Source of the DNA: PXAH01 sp964605645
Lineage (GTDB): Bacteria; Omnitrophota; Gorgyraeia; Duberdicusellales; 4484-171
Direction: 5' to 3'
Length of the DNA: 61,849 bases
Assembly: GCA_964605645.1 (NCBI GenBank)
Contig: CAZSDJ010000003.1
Location: 1 to 61,849, forward strand
In this document: piece by piece, positions 49,285 to 57,769 of the stretch
Layout of the letters: each line of letters opens with the position of its first letter
How positions within the stretch are numbered: the first letter of the stretch is position 1
Translations under genes and position numbers: made by a program
The notes under the pieces: generated by a model
What the model saw: the letters and a program-made list of their open reading frames with translations, nothing else
Told to the model about the DNA's origin: nothing
The model's database searches: none

Positions 49285-50277
49285 ATGGCATATTTATCTG
49301 TAGTAGTCCCAACCCATAATAGCCAGCCTACGATAGGAAAATGCCTCAGGGCAATAAGAAACTCTTCTTACCTTGACTATGAACTTTTGATAGTTGATGA
49401 TGCCAGCAAGGATGCTACTGTCCCGGTTGCCAGAAAATATGCCGATAAGATTATAGAATTAAAGCACCATCTGGGCAGGGCCAAAGCACGCAGCAGGGGG
49501 ATAAGGCCTGCAAAGGGCCAAATCATAGTCAATATAGATTCCGATGTTTTGATAAAGCCTGATACTTTATCCAGGATAGCCGAATATCTGGCTGGGAACC
49601 CCAAGATAGATGCAGTAACGGGAATACTTTCCAAAGAACACCCTAATAAAGATTTTTTCAGCCAGTATAAAAATCTTTATATGCACTATATTTTCCGGAG
49701 ATTACCCCAAAAGGTAACCTTCTTGTACGGTTCGATATATGCTATAAAGCGCAAGGTTTTCCAGGCGCCCGATCCCGATGTGAGCATTGCGACTGATACC
49801 GCTTTGGGGCAGAAACTTATATCTATAGGCAGAAGGATTGTTTTCCTGAAAAGTTTAGAGGTGGTTCATCTTAAAAAATATAATCTCTCTTCATTTATCA
49901 AAAACGATTTTCAAATTTCTTTTGAATGGGCGCATATTTTTATTAGGTACAGAGGATGGAGGCAGCTGGGAAGGTATAAGACAGGCTATGCCCATGCTCC
50001 CAAAAGCCAGCTGATAAGTATTATTTTAGCCGCAGGTGTTTTTTTGTGGGGGGGGTTGCAGTTCAGCGGCCCAGAGAAAGGAGTTTGGCTGCTGCTTTTT
50101 TTAATTCTATGGCTGTGTTTCAATCTGGGTTTTATAAATTTTCTCAGAAAAGAGAAAGGTTTTAGTTTTGGAGCTACAGGGCTTGCAATTACTTTCTTTG
50201 ATAATATAATTATGGGTTACGGCATATTATTCGGTTCTTGCAATTATGCATGGCGGCATTTTTTGCTCCGCAAATAA
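49285..50277 (+). CDS. membrane-anchored glycosyltransferase family 2
   Basis: A 330-aa GT2. The catalytic core is YLSVVVPTHNSQPTIGKCL, LLIVDDASKDAT, AKARSRGIRPAKGQ and VNIDSDVLIKPD. Two to three C-terminal hydrophobic segments follow (ISIILAAGVFLWGGL, WLLLFLILWLCFNLGFI, FFDNIIMGYGILFG), so it is an inner-membrane enzyme. It lies just before the Wzm/Wzt-like exporter pair. Confidence 0.88.
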   Translation: MAYLSVVVPTHNSQPTIGKCLRAIRNSSYLDYELLIVDDASKDATVPVARKYADKIIELKHHLGRAKARSRGIRPAKGQIIVNIDSDVLIKPDTLSRIAEYLAGNPKIDAVTGILSKEHPNKDFFSQYKNLYMHYIFRRLPQKVTFLYGSIYAIKRKVFQAPDPDVSIATDTALGQKLISIGRRIVFLKSLEVVHLKKYNLSSFIKNDFQISFEWAHIFIRYRGWRQLGRYKTGYAHAPKSQLISIILAAGVFLWGGLQFSGPEKGVWLLLFLILWLCFNLGFINFLRKEKGFSFGATGLAITFFDNIIMGYGILFGSCNYAWRHFLLRK

Positions 50278-50281
50278 TAAG

Positions 50282-51055
50282 ATGAGAGAGAGAAATATAT
50301 TTACCAAAAACAACTGGCATACCTTCCTGGAACTGGCCCGTGCTAACTTTAAAGTTAATGACCGTAACTGTGTATTAGGAATTTTCTGGAGCCTTCTTGG
50401 GCCGGCAACACTTTTAGCTATTACGTATGTTATTTTCAGGATTCGTTTTGGCCAAGAGATTCGCGCCTACCCTTTGTATCTTTTAATAGGTATCATAACC
50501 GTTAGTTTCTTTATTACCGCAACCACATATTTGATAAAAATTTTTTTTCTAAACAGAGAATTAATTTTAAACTCAACCGTACCAAGAGAGATTATTATTT
50601 TATCTAACCTTTCGGTTCATACTTATAAATTTGTTATTGAACTGTTTATCTGTTTGGCAATAGCCGCCGTTTATAAAACGGTGGCATGGAAATATTTAAT
50701 TTTACTTGTGCCTTTATTTTTAGCTTTTCTTGGGTTTGTGTTAGGGGTAGGGATAATTCTCTCTTTACTTTTTTGTTTTGCCAGAGATATAGAACACATA
50801 TGGATGATTATTTCCCGGCTGTTGTTTTTTGCCACCCCTGTTTTTTACCGTATCCAAGAATTATCTTCCGGGGTAAAAAATTTAATATACTGGGGCAACC
50901 CCTTGACGCCATTTATGGTTTCTTTCCGCCAGATATTGATGACAAGCATAAATTTCGCTAACTATTTTTACAGCCTGGCTTTAGGCTTTCTATTTTTTAT
51001 TATTGGCTACCGGCTGTTTATTGCCTTTGAAGGGCCTGCAGCAGAAAGAGCATGA
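50282..51055 (+). CDS. ABC-2 type polysaccharide export permease (Wzm-like)
   Basis: A 257-aa permease starting MRERNIFTKNNWHTFLELAR. Six hydrophobic segments are visible, including TLLAITYVIFRI, YLLIGIITVSFFITATTYL and ILLVPLFLAFLGFVLGVGIIL. It partners the ATP-binding protein that follows with a 4-bp overlap. Wzm/Wzt exporters move a completed lipid-linked polysaccharide across the inner membrane. The ATG at 50282 is preferred; an upstream in-frame ATG lies inside the previous gene. Confidence 0.88.
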   Translation: MRERNIFTKNNWHTFLELARANFKVNDRNCVLGIFWSLLGPATLLAITYVIFRIRFGQEIRAYPLYLLIGIITVSFFITATTYLIKIFFLNRELILNSTVPREIIILSNLSVHTYKFVIELFICLAIAAVYKTVAWKYLILLVPLFLAFLGFVLGVGIILSLLFCFARDIEHIWMIISRLLFFATPVFYRIQELSSGVKNLIYWGNPLTPFMVSFRQILMTSINFANYFYSLALGFLFFIIGYRLFIAFEGPAAERA

Positions 51056-51780
51056 GTGAAATTTTAATCAAAGCAGAAAAACTTTCCAAGCGTTTTTTGA
51101 CCTTTAGAAGAGAAAGGACTGCATTTCAATTGATAAATTCATTAATAAAGAGAAATCCGCTTCAAAAAGAATTGTGGGTACTGAAAGGCCTTTCTTTTTA
51201 TGTCAAAAAAGGGGAAAAATTAGCTATTGTAGGTAAAAACGGTTCAGGCAAAACAACTTTACTTAGAATACTGGCCGGTATCTACAGTAAAACTTCCGGT
51301 TTTCTTGAGGTAAAAGATAATCCGGAAGCTTTATTTAACTTTTGGACAGGGTTCAACGGTGAGCTTTCGGTGCAGGATAACGTCTATTTGTTCGGAGCAA
51401 TTCACGGGATTGGCCGCAAGGCCATGTCCGGGAAAATGGATAAAATACTAGAAACAGCAGGGCTTTGCCAGCAAAGGTTTTCCTTGCTGAAAGAACTTTC
51501 CGAGGGCCAGATTCAGAAAACAGCATTAAGTGTGTTTTTTCAGGTAGACAGCGATTTTTTAATTTTTGACGAAAATTTAGCTTTTATTGACAGGGATTTT
51601 GAAAAAAGATGCGAAAAGCACTTCCAAGGTTTATTTTCCCCTGATAAGACTGTAATTATGGCTTCGCACCGCAGCTGGTTTTTAAAAAAATACTGCCAAA
51701 AGGCTATCTGGCTTAATGAGGGCAGTATTCGCATGGAAGGTAAGACAGAGGATGTCTTGGCCGAATACCAATTAAGATGA
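51052..51780 (+). CDS. ABC polysaccharide exporter ATP-binding protein (Wzt-like)
   Basis: A 242-aa ATPase with Walker A GKNGSGKTT (about residues 63-71) and the N-terminal LWVLKGLSFYVKKGEK common to Wzt/TagH. The C-loop reads LSEGQIQKTALSVFF rather than SSGM(R/K)-type, and Walker B reads DFLIFDENLAFIDR. It has no C-terminal carbohydrate-binding extension, so chain length would be sensed elsewhere. It is followed by a TTGGAGCTAAGCTCCAA palindrome. Confidence 0.87.
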   Translation: MSEILIKAEKLSKRFLTFRRERTAFQLINSLIKRNPLQKELWVLKGLSFYVKKGEKLAIVGKNGSGKTTLLRILAGIYSKTSGFLEVKDNPEALFNFWTGFNGELSVQDNVYLFGAIHGIGRKAMSGKMDKILETAGLCQQRFSLLKELSEGQIQKTALSVFFQVDSDFLIFDENLAFIDRDFEKRCEKHFQGLFSPDKTVIMASHRSWFLKKYCQKAIWLNEGSIRMEGKTEDVLAEYQLR

Positions 51781-51797
51781 TTGGAGCTAAGCTCCAA
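51781..51797. repeat. palindrome after the exporter gene
   Basis: TTGGAGCTAAGCTCCAA is a perfect inverted repeat just after the stop codon, with a partial second copy TTAGCTCCAA at 51802-51811. No U-run. It marks the boundary to a region of visibly higher GC content and different codon use. Confidence 0.65.
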
Positions 51798-51864
51798 TCA
51801 ATTAGCTCCAATCAATACTGAGCGGCAAAGGGCCGAAGAAACGGATTCGCGGTAAGGGATTTCT

Positions 51865-52833
51865 ATGGAAACCAACCTCTCGATTATAATCGTCAATTAC
51901 AAGACCCGCGCTGTTCTCAGAGAATGCCTTGAGAGGCTTCGCGCCTCCGAAGGCAGTATCAAGAAGGAAACCATCGTGGTCGATAGCGCCTCATCTGACG
52001 GCTCGGCAAAGATGGTAAGGCGGGATTTTCCGGAAGTAATTCTTATCGAGAGCAAAAACAACAATGGCTTCGCCGCAGCAAATGCCGAGGGATTTAAAAG
52101 GGCGGCCGGAAAATACATATTACTTCTTAATCCGGATGTCTTCGTAAAAGAGGATACGATTCAAAAGGCGACGGAGTTTATTGACAAGAATTCCGAATGC
52201 GGTATCTTGGGGATAAAATTGTTTGAGAGAGACGCAAGCCCGCATATTTCCGGCGGGTATTTCCCGACCCCCGCAAGGCAGTTTTTCACTTATACCGGGC
52301 TTTCGCGCAGGTTTTCTTTTTTGAAAGGAATTGACTGCGTCAGGGATAAACGCGATGCTGTTTGCGAAGTTGACTGGGTGCCGGGGTGTTTTCTCCTTAC
52401 CAGAAGAAGCGTTATAGATGAGGCAGGGTTCCTGGATACCGCTTATTTTCTCTATCGGGAGGATATAGACTTTTGCCTGCGCGCGAAAAGGAAAGGCTGG
52501 AAGGTATTGTTTTTCCCTCGTGCCGAAGCAACGCATCTGCACGGCGAAAGCGCCAAAAACATAGGAAAGATTACGCCCGAGAGCAGAATGGCCGAGGATG
52601 TGAAGTTATCCAGCGAATTCTTCTATTACAGAAAAAACTACGGCGTTTTCTGCGTATTGGCGGATTTGTTTTTTGTCCTGTTGTTTGACGCGTCCGAGAT
52701 AATAAAAAAGATAATCTTACGCAAGGAAAGAATTAATATCGTAGAAAAAACTGAACATATAAAATTAGCGGTTAAGGTTCTGGCGCGGACAGGGCTAGGG
52801 AGGCGCTCGCTTGGCAGAAAAATATGGACGTAA
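51865..52833 (+). CDS. glycosyltransferase family 2 (rhamnosyltransferase-like)
   Basis: A 322-aa GT2 of the WbbL/RfbF type. LSIIIVNYKTRAVLRECL, ETIVVDSASSDGSA, NNNGFAAANAEGF, LLLNPDVFV and DWVPGCFLLTRRSVIDEAG are characteristic, with FLYREDIDFCLRAKRKGW. Its GC content and codon use (GCC, CGC, GCG) differ visibly from upstream genes, suggesting separate acquisition. The stop codon abuts the non-autonomous element at 52834. Confidence 0.9.
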   Translation: METNLSIIIVNYKTRAVLRECLERLRASEGSIKKETIVVDSASSDGSAKMVRRDFPEVILIESKNNNGFAAANAEGFKRAAGKYILLLNPDVFVKEDTIQKATEFIDKNSECGILGIKLFERDASPHISGGYFPTPARQFFTYTGLSRRFSFLKGIDCVRDKRDAVCEVDWVPGCFLLTRRSVIDEAGFLDTAYFLYREDIDFCLRAKRKGWKVLFFPRAEATHLHGESAKNIGKITPESRMAEDVKLSSEFFYYRKNYGVFCVLADLFFVLLFDASEIIKKIILRKERINIVEKTEHIKLAVKVLARTGLGRRSLGRKIWT

Positions 52834-52978
52834 ACGAGGGGACGTTTCCCTCTGTTATAAGCCTTTGGGGGCCAAGGTGTTATAAAGTGGTGATTTCCAG
52901 ATAGTTGGTTTACCGGAAAACACCTGTTTGTAACTTATTGATAATGAGTGTGTTATAAACGAGGGAAATGTCCCCTTT
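52834..52978 (-). mobile_element. non-autonomous palindromic element, copy 2 (about 145 bp)
   Basis: Ends ACGAGGGGACGTTTCCCTC and GAGGGAAATGTCCCCTTT. The reverse complement aligns along its full length with 6115-6256, sharing CCTCGTTT(A/G)TAAC, CATTATCAAT, GTTACA(A/G)ACAGG, TTTTCCG and (T/C)CTGGAAAT-type blocks. It carries no coding capacity. It separates the preceding GT2 gene from the second sugar transferase gene. Confidence 0.8.
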
Positions 52979-52993
52979 GATGATTATATGTAA

Positions 52994-53608
52994 ATGAAAA
53001 TCGTAATGCGTAACTTTTTTAAAAAAATGATTGATATTACCGGTTCTGTTGTTTTGGCTTTTTTGAACCTGCCCTTATTGTTACTTTGCGCTTTGATTAT
53101 CAAGGCAACTTCTCCCGGGCCGGTTATCTTTAAACAAGAAAGAGCAGGGCTAAATGGCAAAAAATTTACTCTCTATAAGTTCCGTTCTATGATTTCCGGT
53201 GCGGAACAGAAACGGCAGGAGTTAATTGACCACAATATTATGGCCGGCCCGGCGTTTAAGATGGAGAACGACCCGCGAATTACGCCTTTCGGCAGGTTTC
53301 TCCGGCGTTCCAGTTTAGATGAATTTCCCCAGCTCTTAAACGTTATTAAAGGCCGGATGAGTTTGGTTGGGCCGCGCCCGCCCCTGCCGGAAGAGGTGGC
53401 GCGATATACTGACCGCGAAATGAGGCGCCTTTCGGTAAAACCGGGCTTAACCTGCCTCTGGCAGATAGAAGGAAGAAGCAATATAGGGAGTTTTGAAAGG
53501 TGGCTGGAACTCGACTTGCAATACATCGAGAACCAATCGCTTCGGCTCGATTTATTAATCCTTATTAAAACCATCCCTGTGGTGTTATTTAGAGTTGGCG
53601 CGCGATGA
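52994..53608 (+). CDS. undecaprenyl-phosphate sugar-1-phosphate transferase
   Basis: A 204-aa PF02397 protein. The N-terminal membrane hairpin VVLAFLNLPLLLLCALIIK is followed by KATSPGPVIFKQERAGLNGK, YKFRSM, SLDEFPQLLNVIKGRMSLVG and KPGLTCLWQIEGRS, all matching the PglC/WcaJ catalytic domain. It is a second initiating enzyme in this locus, suggesting that two glycan pathways have been joined. The following TagA-like gene is a common next step after initiation. Confidence 0.92.
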   Translation: MKIVMRNFFKKMIDITGSVVLAFLNLPLLLLCALIIKATSPGPVIFKQERAGLNGKKFTLYKFRSMISGAEQKRQELIDHNIMAGPAFKMENDPRITPFGRFLRRSSLDEFPQLLNVIKGRMSLVGPRPPLPEEVARYTDREMRRLSVKPGLTCLWQIEGRSNIGSFERWLELDLQYIENQSLRLDLLILIKTIPVVLFRVGAR

Positions 53609-53628
53609 TATACCGGCAAAAGTAAAAG

Positions 53629-54405
53629 ATGAATAAAATAACAGAAACACTCATGGGATTACTGCGTTTTTCTAAGGATATGGACGAGGTAATAAGCTTT
53701 GTGGACGGGACATGCCGGGCCGAAGAAGGGCCTCCAAAATATCTTGTTACGGTGAATATGGATTATATAGCCAAATCTCTTAAGGATGCTTCCTTTAGGA
53801 AGACAGTGCTGGAAGCCGATTTGCGCTGCGCCGATGGCATACCGGCTCTTTGGCTTAGTAATTTTTTGAGAGCATCCCGTTGCGAGAAAGTGTCCGGCTC
53901 TGACCTGCTTCCGGAACTAGTGAACAGAAAGATGCCCGCAAAATACAAGGCGTGTATATTTGGGACGGTTGCCGAATCGGCGTTCGAGGCGCAGCGCCGT
54001 ATGAATGAAAACGGCGCCGGTTTAGAAATAGCGGAATATATTTCTCCCCCCTTTGCTTCCGTGGAGGAGTTGAGCGATGACAGGTATATAGACGGGATAA
54101 ATGGCTCAGGTGTGGATATATTGTTTTTGAGCCTAAGCGCCGAAAAGGCGATGTGGTGGATAAGCCTGAACCGGCGGAGGCTAAAAGTAAAACTCATCTG
54201 CCAAATAGGGGCAGCAATAGATTTCTTAAGCGGCAAAATAAAAAGAGCTCCTCGCTGGATGCAACGGGTAGGGCTTGAATGGCTTTGGCGCACTATGCAG
54301 GAACCCAGGTTATGGAGAAGATATTTGCACGATGGAATACTACTGGTATATCTTTTCTTCCGCTATATTTTATTATACAGGATTTCTCTGGCGAGAAACA
54401 AATGA
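53629..54405 (+). CDS. WecB/TagA/CpsF family glycosyltransferase
   Basis: A 258-aa GT26 enzyme adding a second sugar, often N-acetylmannosaminuronate or similar, to the lipid-linked primer. Visible motifs are VTVNMDYIAKSL, ADGIPALWLSNFL, GSDLLPELV and a C-terminal RAPRWMQRVGLEWLWRTMQE, a family signature. A basic amphipathic C-terminus probably contacts the membrane. The gene overlaps the next by 4 bp. Confidence 0.93.
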   Translation: MNKITETLMGLLRFSKDMDEVISFVDGTCRAEEGPPKYLVTVNMDYIAKSLKDASFRKTVLEADLRCADGIPALWLSNFLRASRCEKVSGSDLLPELVNRKMPAKYKACIFGTVAESAFEAQRRMNENGAGLEIAEYISPPFASVEELSDDRYIDGINGSGVDILFLSLSAEKAMWWISLNRRRLKVKLICQIGAAIDFLSGKIKRAPRWMQRVGLEWLWRTMQEPRLWRRYLHDGILLVYLFFRYILLYRISLARNK

Positions 54406-55628
54406 AAAAAATTGCATATATAACAACCAGTTTCGGCGTTCTCTCCCATACTTTTATACGCCGCGAAGTAAAGGAATTGAGGAAATTGGGGGTAGATATA
54501 TCCTTATTTGGGGTTCGCCCTAAGACAGCAATAGAGCTCTCCGAAGAAGATAGGGGTTTGGCGGGGGAAACTTTGTATCTTTACCCATTAAACATAGGCA
54601 AAATATTCTGCGCGCATCTAGTGTTTATGATAAAGAAGCCGCGTAATTATTTTAATACTTTTAAAAAGGCGTTGTTCAATGAAGAAAAAAACATATTCCG
54701 GCATCTTAAGTTAATTTATCATTTTTTTATATGCGCTTCCCATGCGCTGGATATGCAAAGAAAGAACATAGCGCATATCCACGCCCATTTTATTAATGTC
54801 CCGGCTACGATAGCGATGTATGCCGCCGGCTTCCTTGGGATACCATACAGTATAACCTTACACGCCGCAGGGACGAAAGGCCTTTCTTCGGTAGCCGCCC
54901 CGAGAGAGAAGATTAAAAGCGCAAAATTTTTATGTTCCGTCTCCAATTATAATATTGCTTATTATGATTCGGTATATCCCTGCAGGGATAAGATATTTTT
55001 GGCCCATTGCGGCGTTGGCCCGGATGATTACAGGTTTACCCCTAAGCGCAATCTGCCCGCGGAAGACGGTAAAATACGCTTAATTGGCGTCGGCCGGCTT
55101 GTAGAAAAAAAAGGTTTTATTTATCTAATAAAGGCGTGCAAAAATCTAACTGACGAAGGGGCAAATTTTGAATTAACCATTATAGGCGGCGGCCCCTTAA
55201 GAAAATTTCTTAAAGCAAGGACAAAGGAGTATAATTTAGAAGATAATATTGTGTTTAGGGGCAGTTGTTCCGAAGCGGAAGTTAAAAACGCACTGACAGA
55301 AAGCGATATTTGCATAGCCCCCTCCTGCGAGGCGGCGGACGGGGAGAAAGAAGGCATACCCGTGGTTATTATGGAGGCAATGGCTGCAGGGGTTGCGGTT
55401 ATCGCAACAGAACATTCTGGAATTCCCGAGATAGTAAAAAATAGAAAGACAGGAGTGCTTGTCTCCGAAAGAAATCCACAAGTAATTGCTGAGGCAGTTA
55501 AGATGCTGGCCAGAGACGAAAATTTGCGAAAAAGTTGCGCTGAAAATGCCCGCAAAATTGTAACCCAGAAATTTAATATAAAAGATATAGCGAAGTTAAA
55601 GAAAAGAATATTTGAGGAAAACATCTAA
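54402..55628 (+). CDS. glycosyltransferase family 4
   Basis: A 408-aa GT-B enzyme starting MKKIAYITTSFGVLSHTFIR. C-terminal donor-binding motifs are IGVGRLVEKKGFIYLIKA and the E-x7-E region EGIPVVIMEAMAAGVAVIAT (about residues 320-340). The longer frame from 54279 merely overlaps the TagA-like gene. The start at 54402 overlaps its stop (ATGA). Donor unknown. Confidence 0.92.
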   Translation: MKKIAYITTSFGVLSHTFIRREVKELRKLGVDISLFGVRPKTAIELSEEDRGLAGETLYLYPLNIGKIFCAHLVFMIKKPRNYFNTFKKALFNEEKNIFRHLKLIYHFFICASHALDMQRKNIAHIHAHFINVPATIAMYAAGFLGIPYSITLHAAGTKGLSSVAAPREKIKSAKFLCSVSNYNIAYYDSVYPCRDKIFLAHCGVGPDDYRFTPKRNLPAEDGKIRLIGVGRLVEKKGFIYLIKACKNLTDEGANFELTIIGGGPLRKFLKARTKEYNLEDNIVFRGSCSEAEVKNALTESDICIAPSCEAADGEKEGIPVVIMEAMAAGVAVIATEHSGIPEIVKNRKTGVLVSERNPQVIAEAVKMLARDENLRKSCAENARKIVTQKFNIKDIAKLKKRIFEENI

Positions 55629-56296
55629 ATGAACGAAAGAAAATTAAAAGTATTATTGATTATAGAGCAGTGTAACCCGGAATGGCCGTCCGTTCCCTTG
55701 GTAGGTTATAATTATCTTAATGAGATTAGTAAACGCACCGAGGCGACGCTGATAACGCATGAAAGGAACAAGCCCGCTTTAGAAAAAGTAAGATTAGGCC
55801 GCAAGTTTATTTATATACCAGAAAGCAGATTAAGCAAAAAATATTATCGGTTCGCTGCCTTTCTGGCAATAAGAAAGAGTACCAATTGGCCGCTATTGCA
55901 TACTTCAACTTTACAGGATGGACAGAACAATCCGAGACGATAAAATATTACAAAAAAGCGGATATTTTTTGTTTTCCCTCCGTGAGAGAATTCGGCGGAG
56001 CGGTGGTATTGGAAGCAATGGCGAGCGGGCTTCCTTGTATCATTGTAGATAACGGAGGAATCGGTGAGTATGTTACCGAGGGTATAGGTTTTAAGATAAA
56101 ACCCATATCCAGAGAACATGTGATAGGCGAATTGGCCGAAAAGATAAGCATATTGATTAATAATAAAGAGTTAAGAAGAAAAATGTCGGATAATGCCGTC
56201 AAAAAGGCGGAAGAATTCGAATGGGGTAGAAAGGCGGACAAAATTCTCGATGTATATGAGGAAATCCTGAAGGCAAAGCATGCCGAAAGCCGTTGA
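55629..56296 (+). pseudogene. glycosyltransferase family 4, internally deleted and frameshifted
   Basis: The first frame (55629-55943) encodes a GT4 N-terminus (KVLLIIEQCNPEWPSVPLVG) and breaks off after about 80 relevant residues. An overlapping frame (to 56296) continues from FTGWTEQSETIKYYKKADIF through GGAVVLEAMASGLPCIIVDN to the C-terminus. About 200 residues of the middle are missing. Neither half would be active. Confidence 0.85.
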
Positions 56297-56381
56297 TATT
56301 TCAGTTATCATTCCATCGCACAATTCCGAACACACTATAGATTCATGCCTCAAGGCGCTTTCGGAAATAGAACATTTGTAA
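56280..56381 (+). pseudogene. N-terminal fragment of a glycosyltransferase family 2
   Basis: Thirty-three codons read MPKAVDISVIIPSHNSEHTI, then DSCLKAL, a clear GT2 start, ending at TAA. The catalytic core is absent. It overlaps the end of the GT4 pseudogene, as an intact gene's start would. Confidence 0.75.
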
Positions 56382-56397
56382 ATGAAATCGATCAAAA

Positions 56398-57507
56398 ATG
56401 GAAAAACAGCTTAAAATATTTTTGGTTTCAAATATGTATCCAAGTGAAGGTTTTCCTTCGTACGGAATATTTGTTAAAAATGTTGAAACAGGATTGCAAG
56501 AGACAGGTGTTGAATTTCCATGCAAGGCTTTAATTAGAGGAAGGAGTAAAAATATTTGTATTAAGTTATTAAATTATTTCTGTTTTTATTTTCAAATTAT
56601 ATGGCGTGGCTTATTCTGTGAATATGATTTAATTTACATTCATTATCCGACTCATTCTATAATACCTGTTTATTTAATTAGCAGATTGAGAAAGAAAAAG
56701 ATTGTTGCAAATGTACACGGAAGCGATCTTTTAGAGGGAAAACTTATTACTCGGATTTTAAGAAAAATAACTAAACCGCTTTTTAGGGGGGTTTCTTTAT
56801 TTATTGTGCCGTCTGAATATTTTTTAGAGGTTATAATTAAAGTGCTTAACGCGCCCAAGCATAAAGTGCATATATCGCCCTCTGGCGGGATAGACGGAAA
56901 TACTTTTTTTAGGAAAGACAAAAAGACAGTAAGAGCTAAAATAGGAATGCAAGAGAGTGGTTTAATAATAGGTTATGTTTCCCGTATTGTTCAAGGGAAA
57001 GGATGGGATGTTTTAATAAGAGCCTTAGATCTTTTGAAGAAAAACAATACAGATTTTATTTGCATGATGCTCGGCGGTGGTGAGCAGGCAAATGAATTAA
57101 AAAAAATGATAAAGGAGCGTCATTTAAATAATCAGATTATTTATTTTGGTGAACAAACCCAGAGTAAACTTCCGGATTTTTATAATAGTTTCGATTTGTT
57201 TGTTTTTCCTACTAGAAGAAATGCAGAGAGTCTCGGTTTAGTAGGTATAGAGGCGATGATGTGCGGGATTCCGGTTATTGCTTCAAGAATGGCCGGGCCA
57301 GAAGGGTATATAGATGATCAAAATAATGGTTTTTTATTTGCACCCGGCGACCATATAGATCTTTATAAAAAAATAATTCACTATATTCAACTTGATGACA
57401 AGGAAAAACAAAGGCTGGAAAGTAATTGTATTCTTATGTCTCAAGAATTTAGAAAAGATAAGACCATCAGGAGCTTAACAAACAAATTAAGAGAAATTAA
57501 AAATTAG
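56398..57507 (+). CDS. glycosyltransferase family 4
   Basis: A 369-aa GT-B enzyme, complete. The N-terminus is LKIFLVSNMYPSEGFPSYGI, IVANVHGSDLLEGK binds acceptor or donor, and IIGYVSRIVQGKGWDVLIRA begins the C-terminal domain. ESLGLVGIEAMMCGIPVIAS carries the E-x7-E motif. It stands intact between two stretches of gene fragments. It is noticeably more AT-rich than its immediate neighbours. Confidence 0.92.
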   Translation: MEKQLKIFLVSNMYPSEGFPSYGIFVKNVETGLQETGVEFPCKALIRGRSKNICIKLLNYFCFYFQIIWRGLFCEYDLIYIHYPTHSIIPVYLISRLRKKKIVANVHGSDLLEGKLITRILRKITKPLFRGVSLFIVPSEYFLEVIIKVLNAPKHKVHISPSGGIDGNTFFRKDKKTVRAKIGMQESGLIIGYVSRIVQGKGWDVLIRALDLLKKNNTDFICMMLGGGEQANELKKMIKERHLNNQIIYFGEQTQSKLPDFYNSFDLFVFPTRRNAESLGLVGIEAMMCGIPVIASRMAGPEGYIDDQNNGFLFAPGDHIDLYKKIIHYIQLDDKEKQRLESNCILMSQEFRKDKTIRSLTNKLREIKN

Positions 57508-57750
57508 ATGAAATATAAAACTAAAATAATAAACGTAGCCGGTACGCGGCCGAATTTGGTTTTAGTAGCAGGCTTAAATTCTTCAGGAGCCTTAACCGGT
57601 TGCCTCAATGCTGTAAAAATGTTGATTATCCCAAAAAGATCAAGGTTATTTATGCCGAAAGGATGCGCGGCGGCCATTCTTTTGAGCCCGTTTATAGTTT
57701 GTTTGGGATTCCGGCGGGCGTTTATGAGTATATTTCTTAGAGCAGGCGTA
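57508..57750 (+). pseudogene. fusion of gene fragments (WecB-like start plus GT2-like piece)
   Basis: The frame begins KIINVAGTRPN, resembling the start of UDP-GlcNAc 2-epimerase. It continues VLVAGLNSSGALTGCLNAVK, which matches GLNSGRTLAGCLNAIK of the GT2 at 58928. After that, the next frame reads VDYPKKIKVIYAERMRGGHS and ends at TAG 57738-57740. This looks like recombination debris rather than a working gene. Confidence 0.6.
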
Positions 57751-57769
57751 AGCAGGAAGGGAGTATGCG

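Noticed and set aside
49169..49303. Short open frame YEAGFIQTQ... as a gene or LAGLIDADG remnant
   Set aside because: No start codon, only about 44 codons, overlaps the next glycosyltransferase; the resemblance is too weak.
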